Shown here piece after piece: positions 1 to 10,654 of a stretch of DNA of 45,173 nt. Every line of letters starts with the position of its first letter. Within the stretch, counting starts at the first letter, position 1. Source of the stretch: Chara braunii. Lineage: Eukaryota; Streptophyta; Charophyceae; Charales; Characeae. The translations under genes and the position numbers were made by a program. The notes beneath the pieces are model-generated. The model searched no databases and was not told the DNA's origin. It saw nothing but the letters and a program-made list of their open reading frames with translations. The DNA lies in NCBI GenBank assembly GCA_003427395.1, contig BFEA01000138.1, positions 620,596 to 665,768 on the forward strand. Reading direction: 5' to 3'.

Positions 1-1440
1 CCCCCCCCCCCCGCGTCAGCAAGCAGCGAGCGTGCAGCAGAGCTATATCACTGGGGAAAAAGCGTCAAAAAGGAAAGTCTCGTTGGGTAAGTCAGTGGTG
101 GACGGTGGGAGGGCGGGCAGAGGCGCAGTGCGACCGGGAGAACTGCGCCCCCGTTGGAGCACCGTCGGAGCGGACGTGGCGCGACGCAGGAGCTAACGGA
201 GAGTCTGGCGACGCGGTGGGCGGGTGGGGGCTGTGGGCACGAGACTTGACAGCGGGAGGGTAGAGATGATGTGGCACGACTTGGTGCGGCCTGCCTTTTG
301 AAAGCACAGGTGGTGCCATCTCCGGCTTCACGCTTCACCTAGTGATGCTGCAGGCCAGAACGCTGGATGAAGGGAAGTCTGCCTTTGAAAGGGGGCGGGT
401 CTTCATGAGATTTTTGGCATATTGGTTGTCTTTGCTTCTCTGCCTGCGTAGTTTTGTGGAGGATGGTCGGCTGATGCAGGCTGAAAGGGAGGAGCGCGTC
501 CTCACGTGGAGTGGGAGGAGGATTGGAGGCGACATCGAGTCCATGGTTTTTGAACAAGGGCCAAGCGGTATCGGCGGCAGCTACGTTCTTCGTCACTATA
601 ATGGTTTCAGTCATATTCACCAATCTGGATTACTTCGATTTGCGTAGCTGATGTTTACCAATGATGATGATCTAATTAGGTTTTTTGAATTTTGTCTTCT
701 CTATTCTGAATTCACTAGTTTGTTTTTTTAGGTTGTAATTTTGGATATTCTTTCTAAAATGATAATGATCTGATTCAGTTTTCTGTTGGTGGTTCCTTCT
801 GATAATATGGTTTCTTGAAAATATTTTCTTAAACTTTTTCGTGCCATTCATCCTTGCTAAACGTTTCTCAAACTGTGGTTTGGGAATCTGATTCGAAAAT
901 CCTTTATGGATATCTAAACCTAAACTTCGTATAATTTCTCGTAAATTTTGTCACTCAATAGTATTCCTTATCATTGATCGTATGGTCCTGATTTTTTTCT
1001 TGATTTCTGATACAAACTCATTCTGATTGTAGTATTTTTTTCAAAACCCTATGGTTGCTAATCATAACACCGTGCGGTAAAATTTGATTCGGATTGCCTT
1101 TCTCTGTTTGCTAATCTCAACTGCTTGGTCTTCAGGGGTGTAATTGTGGTTTGCTGTGTATATCTGTGGGGTCTTCCTTGAGGGTTGGAGCCTCCCCCTG
1201 TGAGGGTTTCACAAGGTGGGAGGTGTTATTCTTGGAGGGGGGAGGCGGTATTGGGGGATTGTTGTCTCTTAGCCGGACTGATTTACGGTCGGATCAGTAC
1301 TGGCGGGTGGGGAGAGAAGGCAAGGGGGTGGCTGCTTATAGCAGTGTGTTAGGATTTTTTGAGGGAAGGAGTGTCTTCGATGGCTACACAGTGAGCCGAA
1401 GGCGGGGAAAGCTAGATTTGAAGGAAGGAAGGTAGCAAGG
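1..1440. other. No recognisable gene; poly-C start and a SINE-like fragment
   Basis: The window opens with a 12-base C run. Positions 57-104 resemble the SINE-like unit at 2846-2985: both have a 'TCAAAAAGGAAAGTCTC'-type stretch followed by 'GTTGGGTAAGTCAGT'. From about 640 to 1130 the DNA is T-rich with no open frame. From 1150 it becomes G-rich on the plus strand. The short open frames here have no recognisable motifs and overlap on both strands, so I do not call them genes. Confidence 0.5.
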
Positions 1441-2758
1441 GGATTCTCAACAGAAAGGGTTGTTTTTTAGGGTAAGTAGGTTAGAAGGACGATGTTGGGA
1501 CGACACATGCCGGTGCTGGAGCCTCTGCTCTGTAACCTAGGGGGAGCTTGAGGCCTGGGAAGTTATGCCGAGGGTGGTAGGCATAACCAAATCGTCCGAC
1601 ATAGTTGGCGCCGGGGTTTTGACCCTGTAACATATTTAGGGGCTCGCCGCTAAGGGAATTGTCGAGGGAGGAAGACACTTCCTATCCATCAGAGCTAGGT
1701 TGATCCGTACTAGGGAGGGTTGTGGTGCCTTGTTACCCTAGCAGAAGGGGGTATGAGATCAAGTGAGTTCTGGTACGAGGACTGAAAGCCTGGACCGACG
1801 CCCTATCTGTTGCAAGGGGGAATCCAGGATAGTAGGCAGATTTAGTCTTGCCCCCCTCGCCCTTGTATTTTTCAAAAAAAAAATTGAATGTCCCAAAAAG
1901 AGTTGGGTGCTTAGTGGTCCTAGGAATGTTTTTTAGGACTCTGGGATCCCTTCTAACTCTTCTTAGGTGGCTTCAATGCTGTTATACTCAGTGACCTATA
2001 GTTGTTCGATGCCAGAACGACACTGACCGGTGTTGGGGTGTTGCCCTGTAACCTGCGATGCAGGAGCGTGAGGTCTGGTAGAGAGATCTGGGGATGTCTT
2101 GGGGTGGGCGTTCCACGGGACAACCAAGGGTTGTTGCCGGGACGATGCTGGTCGGAGCTGGGGTGAGTCGCGATGCCCTGTAACCCAACAGAAAGTGGGG
2201 GTGTGAGACCTAGAAGAGATCGGCAGGGAGTACGACAATTTTGGAGAACGTTGGAAGGGTTTGTGGGGGATTTCGAGGTTTTTTGGAATAATCGTAGGAC
2301 CTCTATAGCCTATTCTCATGCTTCTAGAACGATGGTAAGAGTAAGGTGAGTTGGAGAGGATGGTGGGTTACCACGAGTTCTACCAGTGAGGGGGCTAGCT
2401 GGTAGGATGGGAGTATGGCATAGCAGCAGCAGAGATGGTGGCTCCACTGCAGTCAGTCTTGCCGGAGTGAGGTATATTGGATTGATGGGGGGTTTTCTGA
2501 GTCGTTTCTGAATTTCGCTTAATCATGAAGATTGTCCTAGACATGTCTGAAATAGCTCCATTTTTTTCGAGCCAAAGTCGGGTAATGGCCCCGATACCTC
2601 AATTTCCAAAATTCCATCCTTAGGCCAATTAGATTTTTCAAGTAATTCCTTGTCTCATTTTCATGAATTTTCTATTGAAGTTTTATGAGCGTACTCGTTA
2701 TGGGACGCTGAGCCCGGTTCCCAGTTCGTGCCAATTTGTGAGGATATGGTTGTATCTA

Positions 2759-2811
2759 TGGGACGCTGGGCCCGGTTTCCAGCAGGTGCTGCTCCCCACC
2801 AATAGATGGAG

Positions 2812-2812
<1 letters not shown>
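2759..2812 (+). repeat. Dispersed repeat with CCCCACCAATAGATGGAGC core, copy 1
   Basis: The segment runs from 'GGGACGCTGGGCCCGG' to 'CCACCAATAGATGGAGC'. The same string, with few changes, recurs at 22303-22357 on the plus strand and, in part, at 20398-20427 on the minus strand. A shorter, diverged repeat of its first half is at 2701-2722. It is an interspersed repeat of unknown class. Confidence 0.65.

Positions 2813-2813
<1 letters not shown>

Positions 2814-2842
<29 letters not shown>
2814..2842. repeat. (TA)n microsatellite
   Basis: About fourteen uninterrupted TA units directly follow the dispersed-repeat copy that ends near 2812. Confidence 0.95.
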
Positions 2843-2845
<3 letters not shown>

Positions 2846-2847
<2 letters not shown>

Positions 2848-2985
2848 CGTTGGGTAAGTCAGTAGGTTTCATGCCCTAGCGGCACCTAAAAAGCTTCAAA
2901 AAAGAAAGTCTCCCGTTGGCTAGGTCAGTAGGTTTCGTGGCGGAGCGGCACCGAGTAGGTGCTGGGTTCAAAAACCCGCTGCCGT
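2846..2985 (+). repeat. tRNA-derived SINE-like head, duplicated with 66-bp period
   Basis: The unit 'GTTGG-TARGTCAGTAGG...GCGGCACC' occurs twice, at 2850 and 2916, 66 bp apart. In the second copy TAGGTCAGTAGG (2921-2932) fits a Pol III A box and GGGTTCAAAAACC (2964-2976) fits a B box. The distance from the A-box T to the B-box TTC is 46 nt, as from T8 to T54 of a tRNA. The anticodon arm cannot be folded, so this is not a working tRNA. A tRNA-derived SINE head is the likeliest reading. Confidence 0.4.
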
Positions 2986-3371
2986 CTCTTTCAGTCACCT
3001 GAAGTAGGTGGGCTGAGGCCAGAACGACGGTGACCGGGGGGAGAGTGAGTCGTGCCACCCTGTAACCCATAGCCATGTGGGAGCATGAGGCCTGATAGAG
3101 GGATCTCGGAAAGTGGCCCCGAGTTGTCATAAGGCGAGGCACCAAGTATGTGGTGGGAAAAAAAAGCCTGCTCAGGTCCTACTAGGTAGCCAGTTGGGAC
3201 ACACCCAATAAACGAATTATGAGGTTGAATTCGTGTCAGTAACATCTATTACGATGGCTTCAGGGTAGAGCCCATCAAGTTACACCATGTATTCAAGAAA
3301 CATGAAGTCTAGCAAACACTCGGTGAGTACCAGTCAGAACAGACGATCAATAATTAACAATCATGACATAC

Positions 3372-4390
3372 TGCAATAACTCAGCTAGAATCATGCATCA
3401 GTACCATAGGTCATCACTTCGGTCAAAGGGGCGAAATAGGGGTCAATGACCATGCCCAAGTCATGCAAACTGCCTGAAAGGAGGCCGCTGCTGTGGGATA
3501 CCCGAAACAAGGCCTAAACTGGCCTTCAGAGGCCCAAAGTGTGACAGTTGACCAAGGAAAGTCAACGGTCAATGGCAGCTCAGAAATTCAGGCCCACGAG
3601 TCAAAGTCAACATGGACCCAGTCCAGGCCGCCGATCAAACACACACCTTTGGCTGTTTGTAGGTATCTGTAAGGAATCGAGTCCAAGCGGGAATCTGCAA
3701 ATGTATGGTATCCAGACCATTGGCTGCAAGACAATCTAGGCCATCGTATCTGAGAGACCAGAGGCTGGTCAACCGGAGTCAACACTATAAGTTGACCCAG
3801 CTCCTGCTGACAGACATTTAGTCTGGCACTGGCACTATGCTGGCTGGACGTTGATGCGACGACGCAGGACTGCTATTGCAGTATGCTGGTGCCATTCTCT
3901 GTCTTCAGCGCCAGCTGGATACTTGACTGTGATGATGTGGCTCTCGCCAGACTAATTGTGACATTGATGGGGTATTGGCGAGGAGGATAAGGATCAGGGT
4001 TGTGAGATTGATCAATGTGGAGGAAGCTTACCTGTTTGCATTCGTGGTCGACATTGGGCATTGTTGTCCGTCTTCATAAGGTGTTTGCGCTTACAAACGC
4101 CATGATGAGATAAGATCATTGTCAGAGTGTGTCAGAGGGGATTGCTTGCTGATGTGGCGAGAGGGAGATGCCCGAAGAGGAAGTGGGATTGTGAGGGAGA
4201 TTTATCTGCTATGTTGATAGATACTTTTTCTTCCACTTTCTAAGTTTTGTCTCCCTTCCATCATCCTCTTCTCTGGTGACCAGACGTTGGGCTACCTGAC
4301 TATATGTACGATTTTGGAGACAGTGAAACCGTGCTGAGTCATTTGTGTTCCGACATTGACAAGCTTCTCTTCAGATTGGGTTCATTGCAA
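3372..4390 (+). repeat. 5' LTR of a Ty3-type retrotransposon
   Basis: From 3372 the sequence aligns for about 460 bases, in order, with 13794-14260. Shared stretches include 'CATGCCCAAGTCATGCAAAC', 'AAAGTCAACATGGACCCAGT' and 'CACACCTTTGGCTGTTTG'. The right boundary is placed just before a primer-binding-site match at 4393. Because the downstream copy is cut short, only the first half of this LTR has a partner. The left edge begins with TG, but no clear target-site duplication or polypurine tract was found, so both ends are approximate. Confidence 0.75.
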
Positions 4391-4392
4391 TT

Positions 4393-4404
4393 TGGTATTG
4401 GAGC
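4393..4404 (+). promoter_or_regulatory. Primer-binding site, initiator-Met-tRNA-like
   Basis: TGGTATTGGAGC differs at two positions from TGGTATCAGAGC, the complement of the plant initiator Met-tRNA 3' end used by many plant LTR elements. It lies immediately downstream of the inferred LTR end, where minus-strand priming occurs. Confidence 0.6.
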
Positions 4405-4590
4405 GATATCCTCCAATCTGTCGCTATCTACTGCTGCGCGTGGTATCGCACGATGGTATAGTAATCGCGCTCTTGATCACGCGCTCCGCGTGCTTTGAGA
4501 TATGCGTCTCTTTCGCATGTGCGCACGCATCTAATGATGATGATAATAAGGATGATGACATGGACTTGACAACAGTTGGCGAATGCTTGC

Positions 4591-4958
4591 TGACGTGGCG
4601 TTGGGCAACAAGCGAGAGAAAGAGAGAGAGAGTTGTTGAGCTGACGTAGCTTAGCGGGATCGATGTGCGCTTGCTGACGTGGCATGGCACGTTGGTGCTG
4701 ACGTGGCACCTGATGAGGAAGCAGCGGGTCGCATTGTCTAATGTGGCACTTACTGAAGTGTCGTGACTTACGTGCTGGCGTGACACTTACCGAAGTGCCG
4801 CGACTTACCTGTTTACGTGGCACTTATCGAAGTGTCGCGACTTACCTATTGACGTGGCACCTCTGAAGCAGCAGCAACACATCAGGTTGACGTGGCTGAA
4901 TGGAGATGATCCAGTGATCACATACGGATTGGGTAGACACTTGCTGCTCACGTGGACG
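4591..4958 (+). repeat. TGACGTGGCA array with a 37-bp tandem repeat
   Basis: The retrotransposon leader holds about ten variants of TGACGTGGCA (for example 4591, 4675, 4699, 4850 and 4887). Within it, 4741-4862 is a tandem repeat of exact 37-bp period with about 3.3 copies (starts 4741, 4778, 4815, 4852). Each unit contains CACTTAYCGAAGTG, an inverted repeat that can form a short hairpin. TGACGTGG matches the core bound by plant bZIP factors of the TGA/G-box class. Whether anything binds here is inference. Confidence 0.75.
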
Positions 4959-5647
4959 CATCACATCTCCACTCTTGACGGTCTCACTGACCATTGATGT
5001 CGACGAGGCATTCCCTCTAACGATATGCCACTTAGGCATGATTGGAGTGCGACATGTGGCAGATCTGACGTGTGTTGCCTTCCGCTGAAGATTGGTGGGA
5101 ACAATTACTTGAACTTGTATGGTCTGATGGGTGGTAGAGCACAAGACAATGTTGTACTGCCACGCGTCAAAACTTGTGTCTGGACACACGTGCATCTGTG
5201 AGAAAGACAACGAAGGGGAAGATCAACTGACACATTGTTGACTGACAGTGTTGCTGATTGATTGATAATACTTACTTGTCGTGGGTTATCTTGTGGATGC
5301 TTGCAAACTCATCAATGTGTTGTTGTCCATATCACACTGGCCGTGGTTGTGGGAACCTGTACAGACTATAGAAAAATCATTGTCAGAAAGGAAAACAGCA
5401 CAGTTAGACTTAGGAAAGAAAATTGAGAATTCTGATTTCATAATTTATTTTGTTTCTTATTTATTGCCATAGAAATTGAAATAGTGTGGCAATGGAATTT
5501 GCAATTGTTTTTTTAGTTTATTATGCGGCAAACATACAGGGAAAGATGACCTACCTTTGAAACTGTTTGCGTGCGTCCATCTTGACAAGAATCATTCCTC
5601 CCATCTTCTTTCCCATCTCGATTACCTTCTTTGCTGATCAAGAAGGA

Positions 5648-7130
5648 GTGATGCGAACACGTGGTCAAGTAGAGGAAAGACGACAACAAATGTTAGATCG
5701 TCTTCGTCAACTACTCGCTGAAATGCATGGCGCTGGGCCAGACATTGAACAACACGTATGCATCCAGTTCGATCTTCAAGCAGCAGAAGACGAACTCACG
5801 AGGGTTGAAATACTTGTTCATATGCTGGAGATCTGCGGAAGGGTGCAACGATTATTGATCAAGACGAATGGTCGTCGATCACTTTATTGTTGAGCAGTTT
5901 GCGAGGATAGCTGGTGTAGAGGCCAAAGAAGAAGGGAAAGGAAAAGTCAGTGAGAGGAAAAAAGAACCCGAATTAACTGAAGAAATCATGGATGACCTAG
6001 GCTACCAGAGTGGTCCGGGTCCACTTGCCCAGCCGGGTCAAAAAGAAATAAAAATTTTAAAAATATATTATATTTCTTAATTTTATTTTTTATTTTAAAT
6101 TTAGTAAAGAATTTGGATGTGATCCACATTCCTTAGTCCTTGCATGGTCGGGCTGCCCGGGAAAATAGGGTGACCCAGGCGGCCCGGCTGGTAGCCTAGT
6201 GGATAACACAATTAAATAGTTGCAAGCTTCACTGGATGCAGAAATGAGAAAAAAAGAAGCCTATAAAAAAAAGAAGAAAAAAAAAGAGCCACACGCGAGG
6301 AAAGTATAAAAATAAACAAGAAATTTCACATTTGTGAATTCAGAAACTGATTTGGCATTTGTCTTGCAGAGTATGATGGCCTATCTCACACACCTAAAGA
6401 TTAAGATTGACAACGTCACCGCATACTTGCAAACGGTGACAAAACTTGTGAAAGGGAAAAACAAGGTTGTGTAAGAAAAGGTGGTCGAGGAGAAAGAATA
6501 AAAGAAAGAGTCTTGGGAGAAGTTAATGAAATATGTCATGGGACCCCATGACACAAAAGAACCCAAACCCACGAAGAAGGAAACCTCGAAGAAGGAAGAA
6601 GGAAAAAAAACGAGGAGAAAATAAAAGGTGAAAATGAAGGTGCCTTTTACTTACAAGTTACAACGGAAAGAGAGGAGAGCATTTGCTTTTGCGGATTGCA
6701 GAGATATAGACCTACTGTGGGACCACTCCGCTAGTGGAGGATAGTCAAGTTGCCTTTTCCACCTCTTGTCTGGGAAAAATTTCAAAGGAGCGGGTATTGT
6801 TTGTGGCTAATGCCGCTGGCTTTGAGGATATTGGTGATTGGTCAAAAACAATGACCTTGCAAAAATTGCTCTAGAAAATCAAGGAGTCATTCCTCGACAA
6901 AACGACTGTCGATAAGGCATTTGACGAACTCACCACTATTAGTCAGAAGCGTTAGTCCATTGTTGATGCTTTGTCGCGTGAAGCGGATCGTCTTATGTAG
7001 GTACCTGGGCTGAATCTCCAAGACAACCAGGTTCTGTATATCTATTTGCGTGCACTAGTTGAGCCCATACACGGACAACTTGTGGCAGAGGCAAAATCCG
7101 GTAAGTACTCCGCGATCTTGTTCTTCATAG
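5648..7130 (+). pseudogene. gag: Ty3-type gag remnant, frameshifted
   Basis: The first part (5648-5996) encodes a charged, helix-prone stretch (MRTRGQVEERRQQMLDRLRQ onward). It changes frame near 5870 and is then cut by a MITE at 5997-6199. The part from about 6750 to 7130 reads, with several stops, as a capsid-like segment containing FDELTTISQKR, ALSREADRLM and VPGLNLQDNQVLYIYLRAL, followed by EPIHGQLVAEAKSGKYS. That pattern is typical of Ty3-type Gag. It lies between the primer site and the protease remnant, as expected. With stops, frameshifts and an insertion, it cannot make a full Gag. Confidence 0.65.
5997..6199 (-). mobile_element. hAT-like MITE (CTAGGCTACCAG family), copy 1
   Basis: The element begins CTAGGCTACCAG and ends with its complement CTGGTAGCCTAG. 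Flanks TGGATGAC (5989-5996) and TGGATAAC (6200-6207) form an 8-bp target duplication with one mismatch. The arms are GC-rich (CCGGG, GGCCCGG) and the middle is AT-rich. Orientation is opposite to the copies at 28651, 34003 and 44701. It interrupts the gag remnant, so it arrived after the retrotransposon. No coding capacity. The 8-bp duplication is the basis for hAT assignment. Confidence 0.85.
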
Positions 7131-7479
7131 AAAACAGATGACAACGCAGGTAAAGAGAATATACTCTAGCATTGTAAGGAGTAGACAAACATGCCGGTAT
7201 GAGAATGAGAAAATAGTCATGTGGAGGTAGAAGTGACAAAACCACACTCTCGTCATCTTTGAGTTTGTGGGTTAGGGCAAAAGTTGGACGCCTATATCCC
7301 CTTTCAACCTCCCAACTCTCACGGCAGAGGATGACTCTTCTTCAACCCATCACCCAGAACACATTGAAAAAATATTGTGTTATGTTTCTCCAAGTGATCC
7401 CTTTGATGAACTTGGTTGTGAACTCGTTTCTTTACAAAGTTTATGGACTAAGAAAACAAAGTCTACGGGTGAACTAATG

Positions 7480-7690
7480 ATTGCTGACATAGAGATTGCG
7501 TGCACACGTGTATGTATCTTATTAGACCATGGGTCTACGCGGTTTTATATCTCAGAAAAGGAAATTCATAAGTTGCATCCGGGTATGAGATGTAGGACCT
7601 TCCGCGACCTATCAGGTTTATGTTTGTTGACCAAAGCACGATAATTACCTCTCTGCTTGTAGATGGTCCCATGCGGTTCTAGGTGGTCCC
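7480..7690 (+). pseudogene. Retroviral-type aspartic protease remnant of the Ty3 element
   Basis: One frame reads GELMIADIEIACTRVCILLD then HGSTRFYIS, with the catalytic-type motif LLDHGST (about 7519-7539) in place of the commoner LLDTGS or LIDSGA. The downstream partner segment (TIITSLLVDGPMRF) is in another frame. It sits between gag and the RT block, the normal Ty3 order. Similarity ends near 7690, where unrelated DNA begins. The family assignment rests on the motif and its position. Confidence 0.6.
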
Positions 7691-10640
7691 ACGCTGTCAA
7701 ACACTTCGTCGAATGACTACTGAGTCGAAAACCGCTTCCGCCACACTTCTAAAAAAAATAAAACCGGTGTCGAATCCCAAGACCGCATGCGTCGAGACTG
7801 CCGCAAATGGCCATCCGCGTCCCACGTTAGTCCCAACTACAAAACATTTATCTCATGTGCCGCATAAAAAAAAAAAAAAAAGATAAGCCCTGCCAGTCGC
7901 GCTTAGATTTCGTACCGTCGCATGCTGTGAACCGCCAACATGTCACGCTGCTGCCGCCGTACACACCAATGGTAGCAGACTTTCACCAAGAAAATAAGAC
8001 GCCGCGCCACAACAAAAAACCTTTCAGCGTAGTAAAAGAAAAAACTCCACTGTCGCGTCGCACGTCCCACCGTCGTGCCGCAACTCCACTGCCACGCTGC
8101 AGGTCCCACCGTCGTTCCGCAAGTCCACTGCCGTCGCGCCGTGCCCCGTAAAAAAAGAAAACGGTAGCACTCCGTCGTGTCGTACCACCACAAAAAAACG
8201 GCAGCGCTTCGCTGTGTCGTACCACCATAAAAAAAAACGGTAGCGCTTCGCCGTGTCGTACCACCGTAAAAAAACGGCAGCGCTTCGTCGTGTCGTACCA
8301 CCGCAAAAAGACGGCGGCGCTTCACTGTGTCNTACCACCGTAAAAAAAAAATGGCAGCGCTTCGCCGTGTCGTACCACCGCAAAAAGACGGCGGCGCTCC
8401 ACCGCGATGTATTACCGTGCCGTGAAAACGGCAGCGTCACTCTTCAAAACAAAGTGTCGCCAACGTGCCGTGATAATAGCAGCGTCACCCCTCAGAATAA
8501 GGTGTCGCGCCGACGCCGCGGTATTTCGGCAGCATAACCCCACCACTTGTAGTGCTCCCCGTCGCTCCTTGCCACGCTCCGCTGCCGCTCCTCATCATGC
8601 TCCGCTGCCGCTCCTCACCACGCTGCCACAGAGTCCCCTTAGAGACTAGCCTGCCAAGGTGGAGCAGAATGCTCCATCCAAGGCTATGGCTGTCTCCTCC
8701 TTCGTCGCGCTCCTCCGCAGTCCTCCAGCTTCGCCGACCGCACTCCTGCCTCCTCTCCAGCAGTCCAGCGATGAGGCAAGTGTGTTGTCGCACACTAGCA
8801 GCCGGACGCAAGTGTGAGGCAGCTTTCAGGGACGCGTGCGGCTCGCCGTTTTCACGCTTGGGTTACCGCGGATGAGGCGTGCGAGTGAAAGGCGGTTTGA
8901 TCAGGATTTTCCTTGAGACTACAACTTTCGGCGGCACACACAGCTTGTTGGTTGACTTTCTTGAGTGAGCCAGGACGCTTCTTCGACACCACTTCACTCA
9001 AGGTCAGTGGANNACTCAGACTNCCTTCACACCTGTGTGCACCCACACATTGCTTGACCCTTTTGCTTTGAATGTTCAGGAGAAAAGGTTGAGTTGGGTT
9101 GTGGGCGTCATGCATGAGTAACAAGGTGGGTCTGACGTGAGTAGTGGGACTTTGCTTGTCTTCTTTTGATTGTGTTGTCTGCATGGTGTGCAGGTGAGTA
9201 AAAAGACTATGTATAAAAGTGAAACAAAATGTTATTTGATAAAATGGCGGAGAATTTTTGCCTCCTTACGATTTTCCTTTCGTCAGTGAGTGGGGTGAAC
9301 TTGCTTGCTATTTCTCAAGGATAATTGATGGGTGCCGTGAGAAAAGGAAATTTGAAAACAGAAAGAAAACCAAAGCATAATGAATTTAATTTTTCTCAAG
9401 GATTGTCCGCCTCTATTCCGAATGACCTTATCTGCCTATACCTGTCCAAATGATTCTCATTATTTATCCCTTTTGATTTCCCTTTGCTTAAGTTACCCTG
9501 AACTTAGAAAAAATTGGAACAATTGAAAGTTACTTGTAGTGGACACATGTTCTCTCTCCAGGAAGCATCTGGGGCGGGGATTCGTTGCTTTCGGAGCCGA
9601 CCCTGTTATCGACCCGGAGTGGACCGTTCTACGCGGGGGTACTTTGCCGATTCGTTGGAGACGGCCCGACTTCTGAGATCCGAGTCTTGTGCTCGGGCGA
9701 GGAGGAGTACCCCAGACCACTTCCTAGAGGGTGAAGCATGCAACACCTCAAGCAATGCACCTGATAAAGAATCATCCGCAAAGCAGTCTGTCATCGAAAA
9801 GATTAGGAACGTAAGGCAACAAGTATATGCATGTCTAATCTTAGGTCGGGGGTAGGATGAAATGAGTAACTTTGACAGCGCATCTCATCAAGTCAAAACT
9901 AAGACAGACCGACTACCTTGTCGGCTTCATTGAGGTTATTGTTGAAAGTCAACTCTCCGTTGGCGGCTGTATGATTTTTGTGGAATTCAACGCACAGGGT
10001 GGTCGGATTTTATTTTGATGTTGTGTTATTGGATGTATCTAATGATGATCTAGATTCATTCGGTTATCATTCCCGCTTGGATATATGTTTGTATCGACTT
10101 CGGTTAATCTTATTTTAACTAGTGGTTTTTATGTTTTTCTTTTTAACCGGTGACCAAACGGGATATTGGGGTTTTCGCACTAGGTTGGGACCTTCCTAGT
10201 CGACTGGCGTATGTTTCGTACTTAGGAGATTAGCGCCCTAAGGAACGGACGACGTCCGGGTTCAATAGGCGTTTAATCGCGCGTACCTATACTACAGCGA
10301 GCGAGCAAAACGTCCACGGTTGACCCACCTCTGCAACTGCATTTAAAAACTTTCGCACGTGGGTCGGCAGCTCAGTAGGGATACGCCCCTAAGGGTGGTG
10401 ACAACCCCTTAGGAAAGCAAGCTTATGCCCCGCGGGAACCTGTCCTGTCGTAGGGGACCGCGAGATGTAAAGCTGGCGCACCCGGCTAGAGCGGCGAAGG
10501 GACGACGCGACCACGACCGTCTCGGCGGCTCGCGGGATTACTTATGCATCGTTCTCAAATTGTCTCTATATTGGTTAAGTTTTTTTGTTTAAACTCCTGC
10601 GTGACATGGCCGGGAGGGCCCTCGCTCGCGCGGGGGCCGA
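7690..10640. other. About 3 kb of unrelated DNA inside the Ty3 pol region
   Basis: Protease similarity stops near 7690 and RT similarity starts near 10655. The DNA between matches no retrotransposon protein I can recognise. It contains a minisatellite (8161-8440), a GC-rich block (8450-8870), several N bases (8332, 9012-9013, 9023) and a second GC-rich stretch around 10200-10650. A 113-codon frame at 9514-9855 has no recognised domain. The block could be a nested insertion or an assembly join. No terminal repeats or target duplication were found. Confidence 0.5.
8161..8440. repeat. 37-40 bp minisatellite, about 7 copies
   Basis: Units of the form 'ACGGCAGCGCTTCGCYGTGT' plus 'CGTACCACCGYAAAAA' start at 8161, 8198, 8237, 8274, 8311, 8351, 8388 and 8428. 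Length differences come from the A run. Both strands stay open across the array, giving misleading repetitive peptides. An N at 8332 lies inside a unit, which suggests difficulty assembling it. Confidence 0.85.
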
Positions 10641-10654
10641 TGCGCTCGACAGTT

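Larger units (their letters stand above)
1494..3115 (+). repeat. Diverged dispersed repeat, about four copies around a CTGTAACC core
   Basis: Related segments lie near 1494-1560, 2014-2100, 2137-2225 and 3015-3115. Each has an 'ACGA' element, then 'GGTCGG' or 'GACCGG', then a '(C)CCTGTAACC' core, and about 20 bases later 'GTGAGRCCT' or 'GAGGCCTG' followed by 'AGAGAGATC'-like sequence. Two further core-like hits lie near 1623 and 1725. The copies share order and spacing but are too diverged to define ends. Apparent minus-strand open frames here are reading through this repeat. Confidence 0.5.

Noticed and set aside
7903-8440. 138-140 codon minus-strand frames rich in WYDTAKR-like repeats
   Set aside because: They read through a 37-40 bp minisatellite that is open in several frames on both strands.
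9514-9855. 113-codon frame in the block inside the Ty3 element
   Set aside because: No recognisable motif, arginine/serine-rich composition from GC-rich DNA, and overlapping open frames on the other strand.
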